Below, piece by piece: positions 11,186 through 22,271 of a stretch of DNA of 64,000 nt; positions within the stretch are counted from its first letter, which is position 1; each line of letters begins with the position of its first letter. The DNA is from Paragordius varius (taxonomy: Eukaryota; Nematomorpha): contig OZ176060.1 of NCBI GenBank assembly GCA_964247055.1, positions 1,736,001 to 1,800,000 on the forward strand, written 5' to 3'. Made by a program: the position numbers and the translations under genes. Below the pieces are notes generated by a model. The model was not told the origin of the DNA. It saw only the letters and a program-made list of their open reading frames with translations, and searched no databases.

Positions 11186-12349
11186 GAATGTTTAACATGG
11201 TGTGTCTGTCTAGAGTGCAGAGTTAAATGTTTGTCAAATCGAATTTGTCAACGTCAAATAATTCTCTCGCAGTAATGAAAAAAACAAGACTCTTCTTTTT
11301 TTCTTTTAGTCAGTTTTCAGTTTCATGTTGAGAACATTATTTTACCGTTTTAACAAATATATAACATTGATATTTTGTACATATGCTTAATAAAATGCAC
11401 AAAACGAAAATTTGCAATATGAACTTAGTTTTAGTTCAACTCTAGAAACGTAAACATTAATGTTTAATTTTATAACAAATAAAATTATGGTTAGAAATCA
11501 AATTATCCAAAATCAAATTTTACTTTTGAACCATTTTCTTTTGTTCCCAGCAGGTTTTAATTAATAACCAAAATTTTTAAAGTACATTAAGAAAATCTAT
11601 CAAAAAATTTTATCCTTATTTGACTTTATTTTGGATATCTGAATTAAATTTATTATCCAATTTATTATATGTAAAAATTTTAGGAGTTTTATTTAATTTT
11701 TATATTAATTTTAATATAAATATGTAAACATTTTAAGCGTTTTACAGTTTGGTTGGAGGCAAAATAAGGCCATACATATATTTTTATTTTTGGTATTTGG
11801 CATTTACTAAAGCGCTTTAATCCCCATTTTTTCCAATTGTAACAGCCTGTCCTCAATTCTGCTAATATATTAATTTTGAGATATATTGATGTATTGGAGA
11901 GGTCAATTTTTTGCAAGATTTTAAATAGTACCGTTTTTCACATATATCCATTTTGGATTAAATGAAAAGTTTGTTAAATTTGAATTGGTGTCTCTGCATT
12001 ATTGTCTACCCATTAAATACTTTTGCCTTTTAAGTGTATTAAAAGAACGCCATCTTTTGAGCTGAAATTTTATAGAAACCCTAACTCTATAAATTTAGGC
12101 TTTTTATATATTGAAAATATATCTTAAAATAATAATAAACCATAATGACTCAAATTTTATTATTATTTTTTGAATTATCCTTAATTTTCACTTTTTGCCC
12201 GATTTCAATTTTTTATTAATATTTCAAAAACTAGGTTGTAGGCAAATAAATTTTGCAGCAAATGAATACGCTCGTCATAAGTACCTCATGAAAAAAAATT
12301 TTTTGTTTTTTTGCATACAGTATATATATATATATATATTATGATATAA
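11186..12349. other. AT-rich intergenic stretch with TA microsatellite
   Basis: A short TA run lies near 12319-12338. A minus-strand open stretch at 11689-11916 has no recognisable motif and I do not call it. Otherwise nothing seen. Confidence 0.45.
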
Positions 12350-13015
12350 AAAATAATCAGGAATTTCATGATGCCTTAGGTTGGGTTGGCTTTACAATTA
12401 TTTTATAAAAGATATTTTGTGGAAAGTGCTCCATATCAGAAAATGGCAAAATTTGAGCACATTTTTTAAAAAATATTAGATGAAGCTAAATGTTTAATTT
12501 CAATAAATATCACTACTATAATTTGTCATAAACTACTTAAATAAAAAACAAAACAATATTTTAGTAAAATTATAATTTTTGGAGGGGCTTCGAAGTTGCT
12601 TTTCTAAAACGTGGTTTTACGCAAAAATCCCCGGCGCGATTTAATTTCTAAATATATGCTATCAAAAAAAATCTTTATTAAAAAATGCATACTTTTTACA
12701 GAAATAAATTTTTAGCAAAATTTATTGAAGCGTACTTGCTTGTTTAGGCATGATGAAAACGATTATAAATGCTATAAAAACACTTTTTCCATATATAATG
12801 ATGTTGAACATTTCTATCACCTAAGAATTTTATTTTAAAAATTATTTGTATAAGTGTTTTTATATAAAAATCACCAAAATTTGAAAGTAAACCCTTAGAT
12901 TAAAATTCTGAAGCGATAGAAATAAACATTAAAATATATAGAAATGTGTTTTACATTAAAAAGCGTGTTTATAACGTTTCCATCATGTCTAGGTTGATTT
13001 AATTGGACATATGTG
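12350..13015. repeat. Foldback repeat family C with inverted arms
   Basis: The left part (12350-12610) carries the family C anchors CTCCATATCAGAAAATGGC and ATTTTTGGAGGGGCTT. The segment 12745-12835 (GGCATGATGAAAACG ... AACATTTCTATCAC ... AGAATTTTA) is repeated inverted at 12895-13010, which reads AGACATGATGGAAACG ... TTTCTATCGC ... AGAATTTTA on the other strand. This gives a foldback structure with a loop of about 60 bp. Non-coding. Confidence 0.65.
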
Positions 13016-13553
13016 TTTGGTTGAATTTAAAAGCTATAAATTAATGTACAATAATGGATGCTAAAATTTATTTAAAATTCCAATTATCAGTAAATCACAT
13101 GATTTAAAATAATTATTAATCACGAGGAGTGAGCCCTATAGTGTGTCATTAAAATAAAGATTTCGGCTTTTTAATTTTATTTAATCGATAGTGCATGTTT
13201 TATGGGATATCTGAAGAGGTCTGCATGAAAATTTGCGTTTCGTCGATTCCATAGATCCAAGCGCCAAAAATAAATTTTTTATCGCAACTTGATTCATGTA
13301 TGGATTCTCACAAAATTCCTTTAATATGTTTTATAAGAAGTAATATAGGAATGTAATTGAGGATATCAATAAAACACATACTTCCAGCATATATTCCAAT
13401 TGCAATTCGGTCATATTACTTGTTTGACTACTATTGGAGGAAGTAGCTATCTATTTTTTACAAAATTAATATGAATTAAAAATACATGATGAGAAGCCGT
13501 TTTTATATATATTTAAAATATATTGTTTTTTTGGTAATATCTCCGAAACATAC
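13016..13553. other. AT-rich spacer
   Basis: No supported feature. It lies immediately downstream (minus-strand sense) of the possible exon at 13554-13687. Confidence 0.4.
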
Positions 13554-13687
13554 CGTCGCTAATTCTATGGCATTTCGTAAACGAACGATTTGCCGAAAGG
13601 TATCATTGCATATTTTTTCTATAATATGTATATCATATATAACAGGGTTGGCTTGGCTCACATAAAAGTTGAGCATTTTGTAATACA
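13554..13687 (-). CDS. Possible orphan exon
   Basis: Minus-strand open stretch bounded by an acceptor-like TATGCTAG and a strong donor-like ACG/GTATGT. It encodes about 44 residues including KMLNFYVSQANPVIYDIHII and ICNDTFRQIVRLRNAIELAT, a balanced composition unlike the surrounding AT-rich noise. I do not recognise a family. It could belong with the exon-like pieces at 15287-15444 and 15721-16436 on the same strand, but no continuous frame linking them was established. Confidence 0.3.
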
Positions 13688-14419
13688 CTAGCATATGTCA
13701 TAAATTAAATTTTGTTCCTGAAGGTAATATAAGATAAAAAAGTAGTTTTAACATTTTTTTGTTTTTTTCATACACTACTGTGTTGCAAATTGATCAACTA
13801 TAATGATAATAAACCAACGTAAATGTGAACACTGAGTATATCAGCCATATAATAAATTTGTAGTAATCACCGAAGGTAAGAGTTTATATCCAAACATGAA
13901 ATTGTTTCTATATTTAAAAATATTCATTAAATTATATGAGAAAAATTAATTTTAGCATAATCATACACAAAAGATTCTCCAGGCTTGGAATTCACAATTG
14001 GCACCAAACTATTAATAAAAACGATACATACAAATTAAATGGGGAGCATATCTCATTTTGTTTTATAATAATTTCAAAAGAATATAAATTCAATAAAAAC
14101 ATCACCTACCACGATGGTGCAATGTTACGATATTGTGTGTTTCGTGCATTAAAGAAATCATACATGTTGGATAAATAGGATTCGGCTGTCGGGATTGGAT
14201 TAATCTAATGTATATAATTTATATATTGCCCTACCATACCCTCTACTAAAATATCACTGTGCGAGAATTATCTTAATAAAACTCATATATACTTTAGTTT
14301 AATTCAATTTGGATAATTTAAACAAATTATAAATATTTTACTATAAGAATTTTTAAATAATGTATAAGTCAAAAATTAAAAAACATTTATTAAAAATATA
14401 ACACGTGCATTATAAGAGT
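13688..14419. other. AT-rich spacer with an orphan open stretch
   Basis: A plus-strand open stretch at 13936-14178 (80 codons, begins MRKINFSIIIHKRFSRLGIH) has no family match I can recall and no convincing splice context. Not called. Confidence 0.35.
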
Positions 14420-14965
14420 GTCCTTTACTTCAAATTAATCCTTGAACTTAATGGTGATCCTTGATCACTTCAAGTTGGTGCTTTAACATTTTAAGGAACA
14501 TTTCAAATTTATCTTTCAACATTTTATATAGTTTTATAATCGATTAAAATATGTATCATTCATTTATTCTTGCATTTTAACCTATTCTCCTTATTTTAAC
14601 TAAGATTTTAAACCAAACCTTTTATATTTTCGTACCGTATATGTTTATTAACTCTTAAAACATTTCAATATTACCATGATTTTAACGTGTCACAAAGCAA
14701 TCTTATAATATATTTACAATTATATGGTAATTAAAACATTCAAAGCTAAATTGTTGAATTGAAAAAATATTACGACTAAACAAAAAAAAGTAAATGAAAA
14801 AAAACTTTAATTTACAAACAAAAATGCTTATGAGTCAAGATATTAGGATAAAAAATAAAAAGGGGGATAAATATATGCAAATATCGTTATACGTACATAA
14901 ATAAAAGTAAAGGATCAACTTAAAGTGTTAAAGGACAACATTTTTGAAGTTTAAATTATATCCTT
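14420..14965. repeat. MITE family B, copy 1
   Basis: The left end contains AGAGTGTCCTTTACTTCAAA, followed by CCTTGATCACTTCAAGTTGG. The right end contains AAGGATCAACTTAAAGTGTT and AAAGGACAAC, then GAAGTTTAAAT. The ends are related in inverted orientation, and the same layout recurs at 29343-29835. Non-autonomous, superfamily unknown. Confidence 0.6.
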
Positions 14966-15286
14966 TTCCAAAAATAAACACTATCATGTGGTAGACTATT
15001 ATTTTTCATGAGGCTTAAATTTTTTTATTTAATTTAACGGTTTATATATTAAAAGTGTGCATTTTGCAATCAAGCCTAAGAGTATGCCATAAACTATAAC
15101 TAATAATTTGTATTGTGTTGAGTTTTATTTTGACACAATATACAGTTGCTAGAATTCCCATTATTTTTTTTGAAACGGAAAATATGGTAAATAATAACAT
15201 TGGAGTAATACGTTGAAATAAAGATTTAAAACACATGATTAAGGAATTATATTTCAGTTATATAATTATGAAAATAAAATAAGTAC

Positions 15287-15444
15287 CAATTCAAGCGAAT
15301 TATGTGGCTGAAGGAACAAGTTTGATACAATTCTCCTAATGCATCTCTGCAAAAATAGTTATCAAAAAAAATTACTGAATCATTTTTGTAATATCGTTGG
15401 TAGAAATCGGTTATGTTCACATACTTATTCACCATATTTTGCAA
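15287..15444 (-). CDS. Possible orphan exon with N-glycosylation site
   Basis: Minus-strand open stretch preceded by a strong acceptor (ATTACAG) and ending near a donor-like TTG/GTACTT. It encodes LQNMVNKYVNITDFYQRYYK, then FFDNYFCRDALGELYQTC. One NIT sequon and two cysteines hint at an extracellular product. No family recognised. It lies downstream of the piece at 15721-15951 on the same strand, but the phases I tested do not join directly. Confidence 0.35.
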
Positions 15445-15720
15445 CTGTAATATAAATCAATACACACAATAAAATAACTATACCTTTTACACCAATTCAC
15501 CCTTGAACAATTCAAATTCACACTAAAAAACACTAAGTTTTTATATGATTACAAATTACCTTAAAAAATAAATTTTTCTTAAAATTAAAATAAAACAGAA
15601 AAAATTAACTATGCCATAAAGATATAATTTATCCTATTTATGATGAATTATATATTGGTGAATTTGAACTGTTCTGAATGTTCGAAGGTGATTTTTAATT
15701 GTATATGGTATATTTAAAAT

Positions 15721-16436
15721 CTATATTCGCTTTACACCTAAGACAAAGGTATATTGTTTTACTTTGGAAAGGGAAACTTCTTGTTGACTATGGTAAATTG
15801 AGTATTTTGTTAAATCCCATGGCTCCAAATTAATCATATTTACACACCTGGCTGCCAGATTGTCGGAATTAAAATATTGTTGGGCTTGGTTTAACTTGGC
15901 CTGATGAGCTCGATAATCTGATACAGTGTAAGGTGCCAACATATTTGCCACATATAGTAGGAGAAAGTCTTAATAATCTAACATTAAATCAAAAAATATA
16001 TTGAGCATTCACGGGTAATTACTGAATTAAGAATGATTGTAAAATAGTTTTTTCCTAGAATCGACATTTGTTAAAAATTATTGATGCTTGATAGGTTTTA
16101 TATTCTACTTACGTTTTGTTTTCCTTAAACAAAGTTCCGACAAATGAACCATACATTTTAGTAAATTCAGGTCGAAAATCATAGAAATATATCTTATCTT
16201 GGCACTGAATCCCATGTTTATTCCAGCGTTTTCTCATAACGGCAAACGCTAATTTCTAACAATGATAAAAATAAAAAATATTGATATCTTTACTTTATAT
16301 ATCCCATTGGAATCTCTAATATTCTTCAATTCCTAAAATAATTTTACATGAATGTCATTACTTCCCAATCAAGATTATCAATGTTTTTGCATTCCAAGGT
16401 TTTAGTTGTTGTCCGTTGGGTTATCTGGAACGACAT
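15721..16436 (-). CDS. Unrecognised multi-exon gene (partial)
   Basis: Exon a (16436-16362) starts ATG and encodes MSFQITQRTTTKTLECKNID then NLDWE. An intron of 106 nt (GTAATG...TTAG) joins it in phase 0 to exon b (16255-16113), which encodes KLAFAVMRKRWNKHGIQCQD, IYFYDFRPEFTKMYGSFVGT and LFKENK and ends at a consensus donor GTAAGT. A further open stretch (about 15960-15721) encodes VANMLAPYTVSDYRAHQAKL and AARCVNMINLEPWDLTKY, but its phase does not agree with exon b through any GT-AG choice I could find. The gene may be broken here, or an extra exon was missed. I do not recognise the product; there is no signal peptide at the start. Confidence 0.5.
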
Positions 16437-16805
16437 TTATATTTAAAATAAATAACATCGACATTCATAAATAATAATTATTGGTTAACTTATTACCTTA
16501 ATCCATATAAATATAAATTACGTTAAAATTGAAAACTTAAGAAGGGCTTCAAACCTTAACAGAATCCAGAGATTCTAAAAATTTAACAGAAACCGATTCT
16601 GGGAGTTGGAATATATCCAATTTCGATTCCACCATTTACTAAGCATACCGGTTTCATAATTTTTTTATTTTATTTTTTTTGATTTTCCCTGAAAAGGGTA
16701 GGACAACCATAATTTAATGTTGTATAAAACTTTATATTATAGATCATATGATAACTTTTGATATTCTATTGCAAGATATAATTACCTTAATTAGTTATAT
16801 TAAAT
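16437..16805. other. AT-rich spacer, possible promoter side of the -strand gene
   Basis: Lies upstream of the start at 16436. No clear TATA element or repeat was picked out. Confidence 0.35.
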
Positions 16806-16960
16806 AATATGAAACATAGTTGGGATATTTATTTATTAGCATACTATCGTAATTAGAAGTCATAGTTTCAAGCAACAATAGATGGCTTTAGGAAACGAAA
16901 TTTTATATACTAATTGCGATGGCAGGCTAAGAAAATAATTCTCAAACTATGTTTCATATT
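16806..16960. repeat. Small MITE with about 50-bp inverted repeats
   Basis: The left arm is AATATGAAACATAGTTGGGA followed by TATTTATTTATTAGC and CTATCGTAATTAG. The right arm read inward is AATATGAAACATAGTTTGAG followed by TTATTTTCTTAGCCTGCCAT and CGCAATTAG. Total length is about 155 bp. No other copy was seen in this window. Confidence 0.65.
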
Positions 16961-17329
16961 TGACATTAAAAAATGTCCGTCATCGCGGTATTATGTAAAA
17001 TACAAAAATGTAAAAGGTGTTTTCTATTTATGCCACGTTTGATTGTTCTTTTAATTTAAATTTAACCAATTTATTCAAAAAAGATAATTTAAACCCAATT
17101 TAATATTCAAAGAAAGGTTATAATTTTTTAATTTCTAGATATATAAAACCTTGAATTTAATGTAAACTTCGGTTACCCTAAGCTCTAATATTGGATTCTA
17201 ATGGCCTAGGAAAAATACGATAAATCTCACAAAAAGATTTTGAAATATTTACATAGCCCTAAAAACAGCTAGAGCGTTAATAATCAAACGGAAAAAATGA
17301 ATTACTTTATATATCATTAATATACTATT
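16961..17329. other. AT-rich spacer
   Basis: Nothing recognised. Confidence 0.4.
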
Positions 17330-17545
17330 TTTCAGCCAATAGCAACACTTTTTCAACCAAACGCAACAATTTTCAAAAACAACATTTTTAAGACAACACA
17401 ACACTTTTCAGTTGTGTACGCTTGAAAAAATATTGTCTTTGCTTAAAAAAATTGTCGTCTGTGCCTGAATAAATGTTATATTTTTGAAAAAAATGTTGTG
17501 TTTCGATGAAAAAAATGGCTTTTGACTAAAAATTGCTATTACATA
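17330..17545. repeat. Imperfect palindrome built of CAACA/TGTTG motifs
   Basis: The left half is a string of AGCAACACTTTTTCA, CGCAACAATTTTCA and AACAACATTTTTAAG units. The right half is the inverse, with TGAAAAAATATTGTC, AAAAAATTGTCG and GAAAAAAATGTTGTG. The halves could pair into a stem of about 90 bp around 17420. Non-coding. Confidence 0.6.
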
Positions 17546-17954
17546 GAGGGCGCAAAAGGCATTAAAACTGATTTTTTGGGCATAGGAATTTGCAAAATTA
17601 ATAATATATAATGTGAGTATATAATATATATTATCGGTTAATGTACTCCAAGAATCTATCTATTTATATAATGTCATACTTAAGTTAACAATTTATAATG
17701 GTTAAAAAATATAACCCGTAAGTATTAAAGTGGTTTGAGAATTAATATTGGTGTCTACCATATACATTATTTATCAACAAGGTACGTATTCATCATATTT
17801 ACTGTATTCACACATTATAATTAAATCTTACATATTTAAATTTATATTCCTTTAAGTCGTTGTATGTTAAATTATATGTATTAAATTCACAACCGTAAAA
17901 TTAAAAAATACTCTGCCAACGGTAATGATAGGTAAGAGCCAAAGTAAAAATTGT
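17546..17954. other. AT-rich spacer
   Basis: Nothing recognised. The catalytic exons expected for the M13-like gene upstream are not visible here. Confidence 0.4.
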
Positions 17955-19011
17955 TACAAAAATCGCCGGTTCTAGTAGTTCAGATAATTAGAAATTACTC
18001 CAAACACGGTTATCCTTTTTTTCAACCTAACACGAATCTTTGATGAAAAACTTTTTATAATAATTTTAAAATAATTTTCCAATTTCATCTGACTGATTAC
18101 CTGAACCTTTTTAGTGGGATAATAAATGTAAAAAATACGAGTAAAAAAAAAGCGCAGTTTTAAATTTTAAGTAAATTTGCTTTGCTATTCCACAAAAATA
18201 TAAATGTTAAAAATGGTATATAGGTAAAATACCACGTGTTATAAAATATTAACCTTAGCAGTGATAATGTTAATTAGATTATTAAATGTATCATTCAATG
18301 CATTCCAGTTTTGTTCAATGCCCCCCATTGATAGATATAAAGACCTCATCATCTTAATATCTTCCTCAACCATCTTTTGATCCGCTATTACAAGTAAATC
18401 TTTCATGACCACCCTTTTAACAATCAGTTTAGGCATTTTTTCGCTTGAATGATAATTAACCGTATAATCAAAGGTTATTGGGGCTAAATCAAAATTATCA
18501 CTCAAGATTTCTAAAATCGCCTTATTGATTTGAGTATCATCTATCGATGTGTTTGTATAAGTGATTTGACTAAAGCTGCCATACTTATTGAGCAATCTTT
18601 TTATTTTATCGATGGCCAATGTATTATTATTACTTTCGGGACTTTTATGGTAAGCCAGACAAGAATCATAAATTGCTTTCATATTGGAGAGGTATCGATT
18701 GTTAGATATTGGTTTTTGATTATCTTAAAGAGCATATAAAAATATATATATTATCAAAAATTAAAAGCTATTAGTGACCTACCCAATTTTTTAATATAGG
18801 TTCTGTAAGTAATTGGTAATTGGCCGTGTTCCTTTTTACGAAAGTTTTGACAATAATTTTCAATTGCATGACCACAATCTATAACTATAGCATAAAATAA
18901 AAAATCAATTTTTTTACCTTTAAGATCCGTCAAATTTAAGGATAAGAAAGCTGGTACGAAATATATAATCAAGGTATAAGTTACAATTACCACTAACGAA
19001 AACGGGTTCAT
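17955..19011 (-). pseudogene. M13 (neprilysin-like) peptidase, N-terminal part only
   Basis: The start at 19011 gives a hydrophobic leader, MNPFSLVVIVTYTLIIYFVP. Exon 1 (19011-18918) joins exon 2 (18884-18783) over a 33-nt GT-AG gap, then exon 3 (18723-18254) over a 59-nt intron. The product has DCGHAIENYCQNF, matching the C-x7-C spacing of the M13 start (CDDFYEYACG.W), and later SNMKAIYDSC, matching KA..+Y.SC of the M13 N-terminal domain. PKLIVKRVV and ALNDTF also fit loosely. A tentative exon at 18106-17975 contains KLENYFKII and ITVFGVISNYLNY. The HExxH catalytic half was not found within the window, so this is probably a truncated or dead copy. M13 enzymes are extracellular zinc peptidases that cleave small peptides. 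Confidence 0.5.
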
Positions 19012-19074
19012 ATTAACAATTAAAAGCAAAATGTTAAAAAAATAAATGAAAATGATATTGAAGTTCAAAAACAA

Positions 19075-19682
19075 GAGTCTTATAGACGATTCAATGTTTA
19101 CAAGACGAAAAATACGTAAACAGTTTTATTTCTACTTACAAAAAACGATCAAATATACTATATTAAAAAACTGATTGTTATACCAGGTAACATTACGCTT
19201 TAGTGTATGTTAGAAACAATTTACAACATTGAGATGAAGTGCTAGGGTAAGCGAAAAAAACATTTTCAATTAAATTCTTTATTAACGCTGGATAAAAGTA
19301 TATATACTATTTACGTAATAAAAATATCAATAATATTATCAAAAACATACTGTTTCCCAGAATAAATAATTACGTTCAGTCTAAATTGGATATTATTGAA
19401 AGATAGTAAGGCACATGCCAAATAAATATTCTTTTTTATAATTAATTGTAGTCAATCTGTATTTTATTGTTTTATAAGTTATTTAATTGCCGCAATCGGC
19501 GCTTGGATCTAAATAGTAACTTTGCTGTTGGTACAGAAAAAAAATTTGGTGCGTTTTAACTTAAAATTTTTTTAATTACACAATTATGGTATCGATTAAT
19601 TGATAATTAGGTATGTAAAATTAAATTATTTATCGATGATCAAAACTGTCTTAAATCAACTCAGTATTATATCATATATCAT
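19075..19682. other. AT-rich spacer upstream of the M13-like fragment
   Basis: No gene or repeat recognised. Confidence 0.4.
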
Positions 19683-19800
19683 TTGCACTTAAAGTTGTCT
19701 GGAACATTTGAAGAATGTGCTTAATCATTTCAAGTTTGTTTTGTTGGTTTTTTTAAACTTCAAAGTTGGTCTCGGAGCATTTTAAATTGTATTTATTTTT
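19683..19800. repeat. MITE family B, end fragment
   Basis: TTTGCACTTAAAGTTGTCTG, GGAACATTTGAAG, TTAATCATTTCAAG and AACTTCAAAGTTGGTC match the left end of the MITE B copy at 29343. Confidence 0.5.
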
Positions 19801-20929
19801 ATTTTGACTATATTATCATTTAGCTTATTATTGCTAAGGTTTGTCATAAAAAATACTTTTTACATCCATCAAGAATATTCTGTATCATAAAAAGTATTAA
19901 TAAAAAGGTAAATACAAATACTCTAATCTGTATTAGGTTATTAAAAAAATTTTCATTATGCAGGCTTTTTCAAATTTTTTTATGGCGCATATAACCTTTT
20001 CTAAAGTTTATTTCATTTATAGATGCACCAAGTAGAATTTATTTATAAATGATTACACCGGTTTCACTCACTCGTTGGCTTTGAAGAATAGAGGAATGTT
20101 AAGGCTCTGAGCTAATAAAAACCATTTATTAAACCCCATTCTAGATAGTTCGGCAATTTTATAACAGTTGTACAACAATTTGATATTAAATTATTGAATA
20201 AAATTATGAGAATATTCGTAAAATACACTAAGATAGATGGACGGACATATGAAAACAAGGGAATGGACAGAGACAAAATCATTGGATTTATGTGTAAACT
20301 TTAGTTTTGATTAGCCCAAATTATTTTATTCTATAGCTTGGAAGATATTCCGACTACGAGTCAGCCGCGTGACCGGTCACAACTAGTAATAGTTAAACTA
20401 ACCATGAATCGTTAAAATTAAATTTTTATGTTTATGAATTCATATTTATTCATATAAAACACATATTTCTAATTTAGATACAAAACTGTTAAGGTAAGAA
20501 ATATTATCAGTCAGATCAATTATAAATGCAAACTTACAATTATTTATAAATTAGCCACAATATGGCTCGCCATTAATTCATGGAGTGATATTCTCCTCTG
20601 AATATTGAATAAAAAATTTGAATTTCTTTATAAAACTTTGATATTGGGTTATATCAGGTTAATTTGTAAGGTAAGGCTTTCCTAGTTTTTTAAACTTAAT
20701 CTACATTGAGAGGTTGTCTAACATACAACGATAATTAAAATATATATTTAAGTTTTATTTTTGATATCAAATAAAAAATTTTTTGTAAGGATAAACTAAT
20801 ACTGGATAGGTTTTTAGAATAAGTGCATGATTTTAATATTAAATTTTATCTAAGGGGTAGAATATATACCATAAATCTGTTAAAAAGATATAATTAATTT
20901 TTTTTTGTTACCACTTCCATATTTATCTG
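19801..20929. other. AT-rich intergenic stretch
   Basis: No open frames above chance, no RNA gene and no repeat copy recognised. Confidence 0.45.
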
Positions 20930-21339
20930 GTAAAATAAGGAAAATTTAAGGAATTTCAATAGTAAAACCGGGTCCCGACCTGGTAAATCATAAAATAATT
21001 TTTATTGATCGGCATAGTAGATAAGGTATATTGTTGTGAACGTGGGATGTATCCTATATTGACACACGAAAACACCAAGCTTATCTCAAAATTTAAAAAA
21101 TGATTCTGCTAAACACGCTTTTAACTATGGCCAGTAAATATTTTAATGACATAGATGCTTAAACCATCCCAAGGATACAAATATTAGTACTTCAATTGAA
21201 ATTTTTAAATATAGTAAAAACAATTAAAACACATTTAAACCCCCGAAAAAGCGTGTTTTGAAATTTACATGTGAATTAAGTAGACAAACATACACATAAT
21301 ATGTTTGAGTTTTGAAACTAGTACATCTATAACAGTTAG
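20930..21339. other. Spacer with a possible hAT end fragment
   Basis: CCGGGTCCCGACCTGGTAAA near 20968 resembles GGGGTCCCGACCTAGAG at 24479, which I read as the terminus of a hAT element. No other feature. Confidence 0.35.
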
Positions 21340-21775
21340 TTCAGATATGATATCTTACCCAGAGTTATATTTTTAAAAACATTGAAACGGTTCCAATTTA
21401 AATATATGCTTCATCCTAATAATAAATAAGTCAAAATACTAAAATAAAATTTAGTTTTGAAAAATTTATATCTAACTAATTGACGCCATTTTTTACATTG
21501 CAAAATATCGTGTTCTGATTCTCGCTAAAAAAGCTAATTTAAGTATCCAACCCGAAGCGGAACATGTGGTATATTTTGCAATGTTATTTAGCTTATACAC
21601 ATTTCAAGTTCACAAGATTTTTGTGAGGATCTTTTTTAATGTTTTGGTGCATCCTTGTTATATACGTGCAAACTTTTGAAATGGTTTCAATTTGTTTCAT
21701 GTTTTATAAATATTGGATTTCAAACAGGCCTGGGGTTTCTTAAGAGCCCAGTTTGTGTGGATTGAAATTAGTGTG
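21340..21775. repeat. MITE family A, diverged copy
   Basis: Shares GAAACGGTTCCAATTTAAAT, ATGCTTCATCCTAATAATAA, TTGACGCCATTTTTTACATT and, at the far end, TTTCAAACAGGCCTGGGG with the other A copies. It has the same orientation as the copy at 25259. Older and more diverged. Confidence 0.6.
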
Positions 21776-22271
21776 TCTTATCCTAATAATATTTTACTTC
21801 GCTTTTAAATTATATTTAAATAGATGAAAATTATTAATTATCCCAAAGATATAGCCCTTTTTGATTAAAATATATATACGTAATGAAACGTTTGTATATT
21901 ATACTGCAAATATTTCATTAGTTAATCTATCAATAAAAGTTATAAAATGATTGTTTCTAGTATTAATTAAAAATATCATTCTGCTCTTATATATATTATG
22001 TTTGTTTTAATTTTATATAAAACATGAGTAATATAGTTTTTTCGCAATACCTTGTTTTAACATTTCATCATCAATGAAAATACGTATATATTACACTACT
22101 AAACTAAAAGAAAAGATTTCATTTAAATTTAGATAAAATCGCAAGATAGCGTCTGACTTAAACTTTTAAAGGCTAATTAATATCAAATATGCCTTACTGC
22201 ATGTTGTCTTGAGATTTTATACTAGCGAGCCTATACTAATTTAGAATTTAAATAGCTATAACGTTTGTTAG
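21776..22271. other. AT-rich spacer
   Basis: Nothing recognised. Confidence 0.4.
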
